Of a stretch of DNA of 64,000 bases, positions 8,149-19,700 are shown in pieces. The notes under the pieces are model-generated. The model saw nothing but the letters and a program-made list of their open reading frames with translations. It made no database searches and was not told the origin of the DNA. Position numbers and translations under genes: made by a program. Source of the DNA: Halomonas sp. HL-93 (GTDB lineage: Bacteria; Pseudomonadota; Gammaproteobacteria; Pseudomonadales; Halomonadaceae); NCBI RefSeq assembly GCF_900086985.1, contig NZ_LT593974.1, positions 3,286,001-3,350,000 on the forward strand, read 5' to 3'. The first letter of the stretch is position 1. Each line of letters starts with the position of its first letter.

Positions 8149-8229
8149 AGTGTAGCGCTGAGTGGAAGCAGCGCCCTGTGCCAATGCGTAGGCTGGTAAA
8201 AAACTACTACCTATAAAGGCTAGGGGAAC
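8149..8229 (+). repeat. Leader-type repeat element, copy 1
   Basis: This 81-bp stretch ends at the ATG of the first exoprotein gene and is repeated almost exactly at 13623-13703, with two substitutions seen. Stems visible in this copy are GCGCT/AGCGC around GAGTGGAAGC, GCC/GGC around AATGCGTA, and GGTA/TACC before the ribosome site AGGGGAAC. Because the element is tied to the start codon it is probably part of the 5' UTR. It may be a cis-acting RNA or regulator site, or simply part of the duplicated gene unit; a third, diverged copy at 2124 argues for function. Confidence 0.7.
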
Positions 8230-11200
8230 ATGAATCGCATTTATCGCACCGTTTGGAACGCGGCCAGAGGCCAGTGGCAGGTCGCACCGGAAAACGTCAA
8301 GCGTCACAGCAAATCATCCGCCCGCCGCTCGCATACCGTGGGCGCCGTGGCGTCGCTCGCGGTTGGGAGCATTCTCCTCCTGCCCCTCAGTGCCTTGGCC
8401 AGTAGCCTCCCCTCGGGTGGCGAAATCCGTGCCGGTAACGGTGACATCAAACAATCCGGCAACGAGATGCGCATCAATCAAGACTCTGATCGCATGGCGA
8501 TTGACTGGGACGACTTCTCGGTGGACGAAGGCAGCCGGGTTGCCTTTAACCAGCCCGGCGGCGACGCCGCTGCCCTGAACCGGGTGACGGGTGATCAGCT
8601 CTCGCAGATTCGCGGGGCTATCGAGGCCAACGGCCAGGTCTTTCTCGTCAACCCCAACGGCATCGTGTTTGGCGATACCGCCCAGGTGGATGTCGGCGGC
8701 CTGGTCGCCTCCACCCTGGACATTAGCCCCGACGATTTCATGGCGGGCGACTTCACCTTTGAGGGCGACAGCAGCAGCGCGATTATCAACCAGGGCAATA
8801 TCCGCGCCGGTGACGAAGGCTACGTGGCGCTGATCGCCGCCGAGATTATCAATGAAGGAAACATTAAAGCACCCCGTGGCGATGTGATGATGGGCGCGGG
8901 CAGCCGTGTGACCCTGGACATGGGCGGCCCGATCAAGATCGAGGTCGAGGAAGCCCTGCTAGACACCTACATCGAGCAAGGCGGCGCGATTCAGGCCGAC
9001 GGCGGCCGGGTCTACCTCACCGCCAAGGCGGCAGGCGACTTGGCCGCCAGCGTGATCAACCACACCGGCACCACCCAGGCCCGCACCCTTGCCGAAAACG
9101 AGCAGGGTGAGATCTGGTTGATGGGCGACATGGACAACGGCGAGACCCAGGTAGCCGGTACGCTGGATGCGTCGGCACCCTCTTCTCTCAACTCCAGTGG
9201 CGGCGATGGCGGCTTTGTAGAAACCAGCGCGGCCAAGGTCAGCATCATGGACGAAGCCACCGTCACCACTCGTGCGGATGAAGGTCAGACCGGCGAGTGG
9301 TTGATTGATCCTTATGATTTCACCATTGCAGATAGTGGCGGTGATCTCACCGGGGCAGCGCTCTCCAGCGCGCTGGGCAATAACGATGTCACCATTGAAA
9401 CCACCGATTCAGACGTTAGCTGCACCAACGCAACCTGCGGCAGTGGTAATGACAGTGGCAATGGCGACATCTTCGTCGACGACACCGTCACCTGGGACAT
9501 CAACACCCTCACCCTCTCGGCCTACCGGAACATAGAGATCAACCGGGAGATGACCGCCGCCAGCGGCGGCGGGTTGGCGCTGGCATATGGCCAGGGCGCC
9601 ACCGACGGCATCATAGACGGCACCGAGGCCACCTATGCCGTCAACGCCCCCGTGAACCTGCCGGCCGACGGCAGCTTCTCCACAAAGCTTGGTAGCAATG
9701 GCACCAGGGTCGACTACACCATCATCACCGAGCTGGGGGACGCGGGCAGTGGCACCGGCACCGATCTTCAGGGCATAAAAGGTGATCTCTCTGGAGACTA
9801 CGTTCTCGGCGCCAATATCGATGCCGGTGGCACGTCGGGCTGGAACGGTGGTGAAGGCTTCGAACCCATAGGCAATGACGATAATAACTTTGAAGGCACA
9901 TTTGATGGCCTGGGCCATACCATCAGCGACCTGACGATGGCCCGCCCGCTTTCCTACTACCAGGGGCTGTTCGGCTACATAAGTGGTGCGGTTATCCGCA
10001 ATGCCGGGCTCGAGGGCGGCCGTGTGGAGGGCGACTTATACGTCGGTGGGCTGGTGGGGCTTAGCGACTCCAATTCTACGGTCAGCAACAGCTACGTCAC
10101 CAGCGATGTGATTGGTTACGGCACGGTTGGCGGTTTGGTGGGGAGAAATCAAGGTTCTTCTTTGATCAGTAATAGTTACTCTGCCGCAAACGTGGAGGGG
10201 GAAGGCGGCGACATTGGGGGATTGGTGGGATACAACCGCGATTCCACAGTCGGAGACAGCTACGCCACAGGCAGTGTGAAAGGCGGTCAAAGCGTTGGTG
10301 GTCTGGTGGGATACAACAGAGATGCCGATGTCCGTAACACCTATGCCACCGGTCTTGTGAACGAGGGCAACGCTGACGATTATGTGGGCGGGCTTATTGG
10401 GTTGAATGACGGTGGAGGTGTCCATGACTCCTTCTGGGACACCGAGACGACCGGGCAGAGCGGTAGCGATGGTGGCACAGGCTTGCCCACCAGCGAGATG
10501 CGAGACGCAGCTACCTATACAGATGCGGGGTGGAGCGGCGATTACTGGTCATTCCCCCAGGGTGGCGGCAGCGCTGTTGAAGGCTATGAAGTGGGTGACG
10601 GCCTGCCGTACCTGACCGGTGTCACACGCAAAAAAGATATCAATTCCGAGACCCTCTTCGAGGGCGGCTGGGGTGGCTTGACTGCGGGAGAGCAAAGCGG
10701 TGCCGATGGCTCGGCCTACATCATCACCGACTGGAACCAACTCCAGAATATCAACCAGGTCGTCGATGACGGCTATGACTTTGTGCTTGCCAATGATCTT
10801 GACAGCAGCTCAACGGGCTATGCCGATCAGGTCGATAGTGGCGGTACCCTGGCTAACGCCGGGGAGGGCTGGAAGCCGATTGGGGATAGTGACAACCGCT
10901 TTAACGGCGAGTTCGACGGCAATGACAACATCATCAGCGACCTGGTCATTGACCGCCCGAGCTCCATGTATCAAGGACTGTTCGGCCGTACAGATGGCGC
11001 AACTATCCGCAACGTCGGGTTGGAAGGCGGCAGCGTGCAGGGCTATTACTTCGTTGGTGGACTAGTGGGTTTCAGCGACGCCAACTCTACGGTTAGCAAC
11101 AGCTATACCACCGTCAGTGTGAAGGGTGACAACTACGTTGGTGGTTTAGTGGGGAAGAACGAAGACTCCTCCTCGATCAACAACAGCTATACCACTGGTA

Positions 11201-13587
11201 GTGCGAAGGGTAATAACTACGTTGGCGGGCTGCTGGGAATAAACAACAACTCCACAGTTAGTAACAGCTACGCCACCGGGCCTGTCAATAATGGTGCGTC
11301 TGGTACCAATGTAGGGGGGCTCGTTGGCAACGATACCGGATCAGGTGTCATAAACTCTTTCTGGGACACAGAGACTACCGGGCAGGACAGCAGTGCTGGT
11401 GGTACAGGCCTGTCCACCGCCGAGATGCAGAACCCTTTTACTTTCATCGATCACGGATGGGACTTCGCTGATGTCTGGGGCAAATCCCGGGTGGGCAACA
11501 ACGATGGCTATATGGTCTTCAAGGCCATGGACGAGACCGCTTACAACCATTACGTCCGTCTGGACGATACGGATATCAGCAAAACCTACGGAGCCAGCGA
11601 CAGCAATCTGGATGGCATCGGTCTCGACGGGCCGGGTTCGGATTATGTAGCACTGCAGTTCAATAACGCCCAAGACGCCGGCACCTACACGTATGACGAG
11701 TCCGGTGTGCTTATCTTTCAGTTCAACAGTGGATCAGAGGAGGATTACTACGTTGACTACGGCAGTGGAGAAATCACCATTGATCCACGTTCCCTTACGG
11801 TAACCGCTGGTGATGACAGCAAGACCTACGATGGCCAGGCCTACAGCGGCGGCGGCAACGGCGTCAGCTATGATGGTTTCGCCGACGGCGAGGACGAAAA
11901 TGATTTGGGCGGCAGTGTCAGTTACACCGGCAATGCACAAGGGGCGACAGACGCAGGGAGTTACGCGATTACGCCCGAAGGCCTGAGCGCTAACAACTAT
12001 GACATCGACTATGTCGACGGCCTTCTTACCATAGGCAAGGCCGAAGCTACGGTTACTGCCAACAGCGATACCGTGACTTATGACGGCACCGAACAAAACG
12101 TCACTGGCTTTACGGCCAGTGGGTTGGTCAATGACGAGGATGAAGCTGTACTCGAAAATGTCACCACCTCAGGCGGTCGTGGCACCAATGCAGGCAGCTA
12201 CAGCCACACTGCTGACGGTACAGATCAAAACTACAACCTAACCTTTGTCGACGGCACGCTGACCATCGACCCTCGCGCCATTACCGTGGCGGCCGATGAC
12301 CGGAATAAAACCTACGGTGAGGATGACCCCACGCTAACCTGGCAAGTTTCCGATGGCAGCTTGGTAGGCGACGACACCCTCACTGTTGATCTAACCCGCG
12401 AAACCGGTGAAGAAGTCGGCAACTACGACATCAGCGCCACCGATCTGGCCAACGGCAACTATTCGATTACTGCCCAAGATGGCACCTTCACCATCGACCC
12501 CCGTGCGATTACCGTGGCAGCCGATGACCGGAACAAAACCTACGGTGAGGATGACCCCACGCTCACCTGGCAAGTTTCCGATGGCAGCTTGGTAGGCGAC
12601 GACACCCTCACTGTTGATCTAACCCGCGAAGCCGGTGAAGACGTCGGCAACTACGCCATCAGCGCCGCCGACCTGGCCAACGGCAACTATGCGATTACTG
12701 CCCAAGATGGCACCTTCACCATCGACCCCCGTGCGATTACCGTGGCGGCCGATGACCGGAACAAAACCTACGGTGAGGATGACCCCACGCTCACCTGGCA
12801 AGTTTCCGATGGCAACCTAGTGGGCGACGACACCCTCACTGGCGATCTAACTCGCGAAGACGGTGAGGACGTCGGCAACTACGCCATCAGCGCCGCCGAT
12901 CTTTCCAACGGCAACTATGCGATTACCGCCCAGGATGGCACCCTCACCATCGACCCACGCGCGATTACCGTGGCGGCCGATGACCGGAATAAAACCTACG
13001 GTGAGGATGACCCCACGCTCACCTGGCAAGTTTCCGATGGCAACCTAGTGGGCGACGACACCCTCACTGGCGATCTAACCCGCGAAGCAGGTGAAGACGT
13101 TGGCAACTACGCCATCAGCGCCGCCGATCTTTCCAACGGTAACTACGTGGTTACCGCTCAGGACGGCGTTCTCACCATCGACCCACGCGCGATTACCGTC
13201 AACGCCGATGACCAGCGAAAAATCTACGGCATGGGTGATCCTGAACTAACCTGGCAAGTCACAGAAGGAAACCTGATCGGTGATGACACACTTTCTGGTG
13301 ATGTCACCCGCGCGACAGGGGAAAGTGCTGGTAACTACACCATCAGCCCGACGGACTTAGCCAACAGCAACTACATCGTTACTTCCCAGAACGGCACTCT
13401 CACTATCGATCAAGGGACCAATATCGACGCGGCCGTCAATCAGGCGCTTAAATACGCATCTCCTACTGACGAAGAAGACCGACTGAGGCGTGCCAACGGG
13501 TTACCGCAGGGGCTCTCACCCTCCATGCCGCCTGCAGGTATAGAGATAGTGGCGGGCGGGATCAATACTTCCATTGATAACGAATAG
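8230..13587 (+). CDS. Two-partner-secretion exoprotein (TpsA, haemagglutinin-type), paralogue 1
   Basis: 1785 aa, secreted. Residues 1-30 (MNRIYRTVWNAARGQWQVAPE) form the extended signal peptide region, followed by a hydrophobic core (~38-56) and a cleavage site near ALAS (58-59). The TPS domain follows (~60-330), with its NPNGI hallmark at 141-145; this is the part TpsB recognises. Two blocks of GLUG-type repeats (GGLVG, YATG) lie at ~560-735 and ~890-1045, each ending in FWDTETTGQ. From ~1107 to 1724 come MBG-type repeats, including five near-identical 76-residue units. The C-terminus carries GIEIV at 1770-1774, shared with paralogue 2. No toxin domain was seen, so it is probably an adhesin or matrix protein. 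It has no transporter gene of its own; the one at 19808 probably serves both. Confidence 0.93.
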   Translation: MNRIYRTVWNAARGQWQVAPENVKRHSKSSARRSHTVGAVASLAVGSILLLPLSALASSLPSGGEIRAGNGDIKQSGNEMRINQDSDRMAIDWDDFSVDEGSRVAFNQPGGDAAALNRVTGDQLSQIRGAIEANGQVFLVNPNGIVFGDTAQVDVGGLVASTLDISPDDFMAGDFTFEGDSSSAIINQGNIRAGDEGYVALIAAEIINEGNIKAPRGDVMMGAGSRVTLDMGGPIKIEVEEALLDTYIEQGGAIQADGGRVYLTAKAAGDLAASVINHTGTTQARTLAENEQGEIWLMGDMDNGETQVAGTLDASAPSSLNSSGGDGGFVETSAAKVSIMDEATVTTRADEGQTGEWLIDPYDFTIADSGGDLTGAALSSALGNNDVTIETTDSDVSCTNATCGSGNDSGNGDIFVDDTVTWDINTLTLSAYRNIEINREMTAASGGGLALAYGQGATDGIIDGTEATYAVNAPVNLPADGSFSTKLGSNGTRVDYTIITELGDAGSGTGTDLQGIKGDLSGDYVLGANIDAGGTSGWNGGEGFEPIGNDDNNFEGTFDGLGHTISDLTMARPLSYYQGLFGYISGAVIRNAGLEGGRVEGDLYVGGLVGLSDSNSTVSNSYVTSDVIGYGTVGGLVGRNQGSSLISNSYSAANVEGEGGDIGGLVGYNRDSTVGDSYATGSVKGGQSVGGLVGYNRDADVRNTYATGLVNEGNADDYVGGLIGLNDGGGVHDSFWDTETTGQSGSDGGTGLPTSEMRDAATYTDAGWSGDYWSFPQGGGSAVEGYEVGDGLPYLTGVTRKKDINSETLFEGGWGGLTAGEQSGADGSAYIITDWNQLQNINQVVDDGYDFVLANDLDSSSTGYADQVDSGGTLANAGEGWKPIGDSDNRFNGEFDGNDNIISDLVIDRPSSMYQGLFGRTDGATIRNVGLEGGSVQGYYFVGGLVGFSDANSTVSNSYTTVSVKGDNYVGGLVGKNEDSSSINNSYTTGSAKGNNYVGGLLGINNNSTVSNSYATGPVNNGASGTNVGGLVGNDTGSGVINSFWDTETTGQDSSAGGTGLSTAEMQNPFTFIDHGWDFADVWGKSRVGNNDGYMVFKAMDETAYNHYVRLDDTDISKTYGASDSNLDGIGLDGPGSDYVALQFNNAQDAGTYTYDESGVLIFQFNSGSEEDYYVDYGSGEITIDPRSLTVTAGDDSKTYDGQAYSGGGNGVSYDGFADGEDENDLGGSVSYTGNAQGATDAGSYAITPEGLSANNYDIDYVDGLLTIGKAEATVTANSDTVTYDGTEQNVTGFTASGLVNDEDEAVLENVTTSGGRGTNAGSYSHTADGTDQNYNLTFVDGTLTIDPRAITVAADDRNKTYGEDDPTLTWQVSDGSLVGDDTLTVDLTRETGEEVGNYDISATDLANGNYSITAQDGTFTIDPRAITVAADDRNKTYGEDDPTLTWQVSDGSLVGDDTLTVDLTREAGEDVGNYAISAADLANGNYAITAQDGTFTIDPRAITVAADDRNKTYGEDDPTLTWQVSDGNLVGDDTLTGDLTREDGEDVGNYAISAADLSNGNYAITAQDGTLTIDPRAITVAADDRNKTYGEDDPTLTWQVSDGNLVGDDTLTGDLTREAGEDVGNYAISAADLSNGNYVVTAQDGVLTIDPRAITVNADDQRKIYGMGDPELTWQVTEGNLIGDDTLSGDVTRATGESAGNYTISPTDLANSNYIVTSQNGTLTIDQGTNIDAAVNQALKYASPTDEEDRLRRANGLPQGLSPSMPPAGIEIVAGGINTSIDNE
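12262..13401 (+). repeat. Five tandem 228-bp repeats encoding MBG-type units
   Basis: Units begin at 12262, 12490, 12718, 12946 and 13174, each exactly 228 bp (76 codons), starting at the Thr codon of TIDPRAITV and ending at the next one. The first four are nearly identical at DNA level; the fifth has diverged (NADDQRKIYGMGDPELTW). Perfect frame keeping shows expansion under selection. Copy number is likely to vary among strains and may collapse in short-read assemblies. Confidence 0.95.
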
Positions 13588-13622
13588 ATGCGGCCAACTA
13601 ATGCCTTCCAAAAACAATGACA

Positions 13623-13703
13623 AGTGTAGCGCTGAGTGGAAGCAGCACCCTGTGCCAATGCGTAGGCTGGTAAAAAACTACTACCTATAAAGGCCAGGGG
13701 AAC
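13623..13703 (+). repeat. Leader-type repeat element, copy 2
   Basis: Nearly identical to 8149-8229: one G-to-A change in the GCGCT/AGCGC stem (creating an A-C mismatch) and one T-to-C change near the ribosome site. It starts 36 bases after the stop of the first exoprotein gene and runs to the ATG of the second. No clear terminator lies between the two genes, so the second may be read through from the first as well as from its own start. Confidence 0.7.
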
Positions 13704-16700
13704 ATGAATCGCATTTATCGCACCGTGTGGAACGCGGCCAGAGGCCAGTGGCAGGTCGCTCCGGAAAACGTCAAGCGTCACGGCAAATCATCCGCCAGCC
13801 GCTCACATACTGTGGGTGCCGTGGCGTCGCTCGCGGTTGGGAGCATTCTCCTCCTGCCCCTTAGCGCCTTGGCCAGCGGCCTCCCCTCGGGTGGGGAAAT
13901 CCGTGCCGGTAGCGGTGACATCAAACAATCCGGCAACGAGATGCGCATCAATCAAGACTCTGATCGCATGGCGATTGACTGGGACGACTTCTCGGTGGAC
14001 GAAGGCAGCCGGGTTGCCTTTAACCAGCCAGGCCGCGACGCCGCCGCGCTCAACCGGGTGACGGGTGATCAGCTCTCGCAGATTCGCGGGGCCATCGAGG
14101 CCAATGGACAGGTTTTCCTGGTTAACCCCAACGGCATCGTGTTTGGCGATACCGCCCAGGTGGATGTCGGCGGGCTAGTCGCCTCCACCCTGGATATCAG
14201 CCCCGACGACTTTATGGCCGGGGATTTTACCTTTGAGGGTGACAGCAGCAGCGCGATCATCAACCAGGGCAACATCCGCGCCGGTGACGAAGGCTACGTG
14301 GCGCTGATCGCTGCCGAGATCATCAATGAAGGCAACATCAGCGCACCGCGCGGCGATGTGATGATGGGCGCGGGCAGCCGTGTGACCCTGGACATGGGTG
14401 GCCCGATCAAGATCGAGGTCGAGGAAGCCTTGCTGGATACCTACATCGAGCAAGGCGGCGCGATTCAGGCCGACGGCGGCCGGGTGTATCTGACCGCCAA
14501 GGCGGCAGGCGACTTGGCTGCCAGCGTGATCAACCACACCGGCACCACCCAGGCCCGCACACTTGCCGAAAACGAGCAGGGCGAAATCTGGTTGATGGGC
14601 GACATGGACAACGGCGAAACCCAGGTAGCCGGTACGCTGGATGCCAGCGCACCGGATGGTGGCGACGGCGGCTTTGTGGAAACCAGCGCCGCCAAGGTCA
14701 GTATTTTGGATGAGGCCACCGTCACTACTCGTGCGGATGACGGCCAAACCGGCGAGTGGCTGATTGACCCCCAGGATTACACCGTGGCCGAGGAAGACGG
14801 CGACATCACCGGCAACACGCTCTCGAACAACCTGGCGGATAACAACGTCACCATCGAGAGCGTCGACGGCGGTGAAGACGGCAACGGCGATATCTTCGTC
14901 AACGACGAAGTCACCTGGGAAAGTGGCAACAACCTCACCCTCGACGCCCAGCGGGATATCACCATCAATGAAGAAGTGGATGCCAGCGAAGGTAACGGCG
15001 GAAAGCTGTCACTGGAATACGGCCAGGACTCAACCGATGGCGGATCGGCGCGCTTTACCGCCAACGCGCCCGTCAATCTCCAAGCGGGCCAGAATTTCTC
15101 CACTCAGTTAGGCAGTGATGGCGAGGTACTGGACTTTACCGTCATCACCGAGCTTGGCGAGGAAACCGGCTACGACGACGACACTCTGCAGGCCATGCGC
15201 GATGATTTAGAGGGGCACTACGCTCTTGGAGCCGATATCGATGCCAGCGATACCGCAAACTGGGATGGGGGGAAAGGTTGGGAGCCGGTTGGTACAGCGG
15301 GGAATTCTTTTAGAGGATCATTTGATGGTTTGGGGCACGAAATTTCCGACCTTTCATTGAACCGACCCACTGAAGATCGGGTGGGGTTATTTGGGAGAAG
15401 CGTACGCAGCAGTGGTGATTACGTATTTAAAAATTTAAGTTTAGTGAACGTAGACATAATAGGGAGCTCTTACGTTGGCAGCTTGGTTGGAGAAAGTCGC
15501 AACGGGATAATCCATAATAGTGAGGCCACAGGGAGCGTTAAAAGCGAAGGAGCCATCTCAGGGGGACTTGTGGGCTCCCTTGCCAGTGACAGTGTACTGC
15601 AAGACAGCCACGCAAATGTAAACGTTAGTGGAAATGATTTCGTAGGTGGCTTAGTTGCTGGAAATGTCAGTGGAGCTATTGTCCGAAACAGTTATGCCAC
15701 CGGCAAGATCGAAGGCAATGAGTTCGTAGGCGGTCTAGCTGGGATAGTACAAGCCGATGGCTCCAGAATCGAAAATAGTTTTGCCACGGGAGACGTCAAC
15801 GGCGAAAGTAAAGTTGGCGGTTTAGCGGGACGCGTTGGGTTCTCTGATCCACCTTCGCAATCTGATGTTGAAATTAGCAACAGCTATGCCACCGGCAAGG
15901 TAACTGGAAACTCATCTGTTGGTGGCTTATTGGGTGATATCAACGTACAGGATGACTCCATACCCAAGATTGAAAATAATTTTTGGGACGTTGAGACTTC
16001 CGCCATTGGTTCGGCTGGAGATGATAACTTCGGTGCCACTGGCCTTACCTCCGCGGAGATGAAGCAAGTATCCACCTTTACCGATGCCGGTTGGGACGAA
16101 ACCGTCTGGTCATTTGGTGGCACACACACTGCCGGTTATGGGCTGTTCCGGCCATACTTGACTAACGTCACCCGTCCAGATGATATCCCTAATCAAACCA
16201 CACTATTTCAAGACGGTTTCGGTACCGAAGACCAGCCCTTCACCCTCACCGACTGGCAGCAGCTGCAGAATATCAATTACAACGACGATGTATTGACCGG
16301 CGGTTATTACTACGCGCTGGAAAATGATCTGGATAACAACACCGCAGGCTACAACGAATTGGCTAGCGCTTCGGCTAACGGAGATGAAGGCTGGAAACCG
16401 ATTGGCGATTCAAGCGCCAGTTTCACCGGTAAATTCGATGGCCAGAGTAATACGCTCACCGAGCTTATCATCGATCGGTCTAATCAAGATGGTGTTGGTT
16501 TGTTTGGCAATACCAATAGCGCCACCATCCAAAACGTTGGAAAAGTGGGTGGTAGCGTGGCGGGCAGAAACCACGTCGGCGCGCTGGTGGGGTACAACGA
16601 CTCCTCCACAGTCAGCGGTAGCTACGCCACCGGCAACGTAGAGGGCAGCATAGAAAACGTTGGCGGGCTGGTCGGGCACAACTACAAATCCACGGTCAGC

Positions 16701-19700
16701 AATAGCTATGCCACTGGCAACGTAGAGGGCAGCACAGACAGAGTCGGCGGGCTGGTGGGTTACAACGACAACAGTTCCACGGTCAGCAACAGCTACGCCA
16801 CCGGCAGCGTGATGGGCAGCGGTAGCGGCAGCGATGTCGGCGGACTGGTGGGAAAAAACAGCGTCTCCACAGTCAGCACTAGTTACAACGTCGGCGGGCT
16901 GGTCGGGAGTAATGAAGGGGATGTCAACGCCTCCTTCTGGGATACCGAGACTACCGGGCAGGCCGACAGTGCCGGCGGCACAGGTTTGTCCTCTACCGAG
17001 ATGCAGAACCCGTCTACCTTCACCGACGCCGGTTGGGACGAAACCGTCTGGTCGTTTGGTGCCGGTGCAGAATCTCCCGGCTATGGTCTTTCGCGTCCGT
17101 ATCTCACCGATGTCACCCGCGATGACGACATTCCTGATCAAACTCCGCTGTTTGACAACGGTTTCGGTACCGAAGACCAGCCCTTCACCCTCACCGACTG
17201 GCAGCAGCTGCAGAACATCAACGATAACGACGACGTATTAACCGGCGGTTATTACTACGCGCTGGAAAATGATCTGGATGCCAACACCGCAGGCTATGAC
17301 GACTTGGCAAGCGCTTCGGCTAACGGAGATGAAGGCTGGAACCCGATTGGCGACGGCAGCCCACCGGATAATGGCCCAATCTTTACCGGCCAGTTTGATG
17401 GTGGCAATAACACGATTGGTGACCTCACCATAGCCAATGATCGCGACAACCTGGGGCTCTTTGGAGCCACCACCGATGCCTCAATCAGCAACCTGATCTT
17501 GCATAATCCTGACGTGAGCACTACTGGCTTTTCTTACGGCGTCGGTGCGTTGGCCGGGCGTATCCAGGACACCACCGTGGATAACGTGACGGTGAGTGGC
17601 GACCAGGCAGAGGTGAAGGGTTATTTCGAAACAGGCGGGTTGATTGGTTCGGCCAACGAATCCTCCATCAACAATAGCGCCTCTGCCGCCAGCGTGACCG
17701 GAGACCCGGAGTCCTTTAATGCGGGCGGGCTGGTTGGGTACAACGATCAGACGCAGATCGAAGACAGCTCGGCCAGTGGCGCGGTCAGTGGTGGTGCCCA
17801 TGTGGGCGGACTGGCAGGCCTCAATACCAGTGACAGCCTGATTCGAAACTCTCAATCCACGGGTGATGTCACGATTCCCGATAGCGCGAACGAGGGTACT
17901 CGCGGCTATGCAGGCGGATTTGTCGGCAGAAATGAAGGCAGCATTGAAAATGCCTCCGCCAGCGGCGACGTGGTCGGACTCATTGGTGATGAGTTTGAGG
18001 GTACCGATTACCTGGGCATAGGCAGTTTCGCCGGGGATAACGCCGGGTTAATACACAACGCTGACGCCAGCGGCGCGGTCACTGTCGAGAATGCTACGGG
18101 TAATGAAACCCAGGTTGCCGAAGGCCTGCTGGGCCGCAATACGGGCCTGCTCGCCAATGGCTATGTCACCGGCAGCAACACCGCCTACTGGCGGCAGCAT
18201 GATAACGATATGGGGATTGCCGATCAGCCCGACGACCTGACCCTGGTCGATAGCGCGGCGATCAAAGCGCGCCTTGAAAACGGCATTGACGTCGACCTCG
18301 CCACCACGGGCGATAGCGCATCGGTTGACGCCGATATCGGCTCCCAAGGCAGCGTGGATTTGGGCGATGCCGAGCAACATGACGCAGCGTTAAGCCTTGA
18401 TGCCCTCAACGGTATTTCGCTGATGAGTGAGCAGGCATTGCGCTTGGGGAATATCACAGCCGCTGATGCCATTGCTATTGCGACGGCCACCGGCGACCTG
18501 ACCCTTACCGACGATATCACCACTGAGGCCACCAGCGACCAGGCCGTGGTGCTCACGGCGGGCGACAATGAAGCCCCCGGCACCGCCACCGGCGGCGATA
18601 TTCGTTATGCAAGCGGCGACCTCACCACCGGCACCGGCGGGGGCACCCTGCTCTACACCGGCAGCCTGGCAGGCAGCGAGGACATCGCGACGCTCATCGC
18701 CCAAGGCGACTTCCGCTACAACAGCAGCGCGACCACCGCGAACTACACCGAGGCACTGGATGCCGAACGCCACCTGATCTACCGCGAGCAGCCCGAGGTG
18801 CGGGTCAGTGCCGACGGTAAAACCATCACCTACGGCGACGACGTCCCCTCGGATTATGACCTGCAAAACACCCGTGGCTTCGTCAACGGCGATGACGACA
18901 GCATTTTATCGGGCACCCCCACGTGGTCAGTTGAGGAAGCGTTATCCAGTGCGGGTTACCAGAACGCTGGCGACCACCGCATCGACTATGACGACGGCTT
19001 ATCCAATGCCCTGGGGTATGCCATCGTCACGGATACGACCAACACCGGCACCTTGGCCGTTGATCCTCTGACGCTAACGGCGGCGGAGATTGGCGATGGT
19101 GAGTCCATCTACGGTGAATCCCTGACACCCGGCGATGCCAGCCTGGGCGGAGCACTGACCGATGATGATGTTGCTTCGACGGCGGAACTGACTGACGCCA
19201 CACGCAGCCGCTCAGATAACGTCAATGTGGGCACCTATGACCAGCAGGCGGATACCGGGACCCTCACCGGCAGCGATGCAGGCAACTACACCCTGGACCC
19301 ATTTACCCAGCCGGATAGCTACGTAGTGACCCCCCGCTCGGTCACCGTGACCGCCGACGACCAACGCAAGAGCGAGGGTCGCTCCGACCCCGAGCTGACC
19401 TATCAAGCGGAAAATCAGCAGCCTGAACGTGGCTTGGTTGACGGCGATACCCTGGCAGGCGAACTGGAACGCGAGACCGGGGAAGACATCGGCCGCTACG
19501 CCATCCAGCAAGGGGGTCTCGATAACACGCAGAACCCCAATTACGCCATCGACTTTATCGAAGGTGAACTAGCGATTACTACCCGCCCAGTTCCCCCGAC
19601 GCCGGAACCACAATCCGAGTTAGAACCTAATGCCAATTTTGATGCTGTAGTGAATCAAACACTTCAAGCGGCATCGTCAAGCGAGCAAGAGGAACCAATG

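Noticed and set aside
12262-13401. Regular repeats read as a CRISPR array
   Set aside because: Units are 228 bp, in frame, without spacers, and encode MBG-type protein repeats.
8119-13781. Two similar minus-strand frames over the starts of the exoprotein genes (8119-8307 and 13440-13781)
   Set aside because: Their similarity comes from the duplicated leader and signal-peptide DNA on the plus strand; no independent coding signs.
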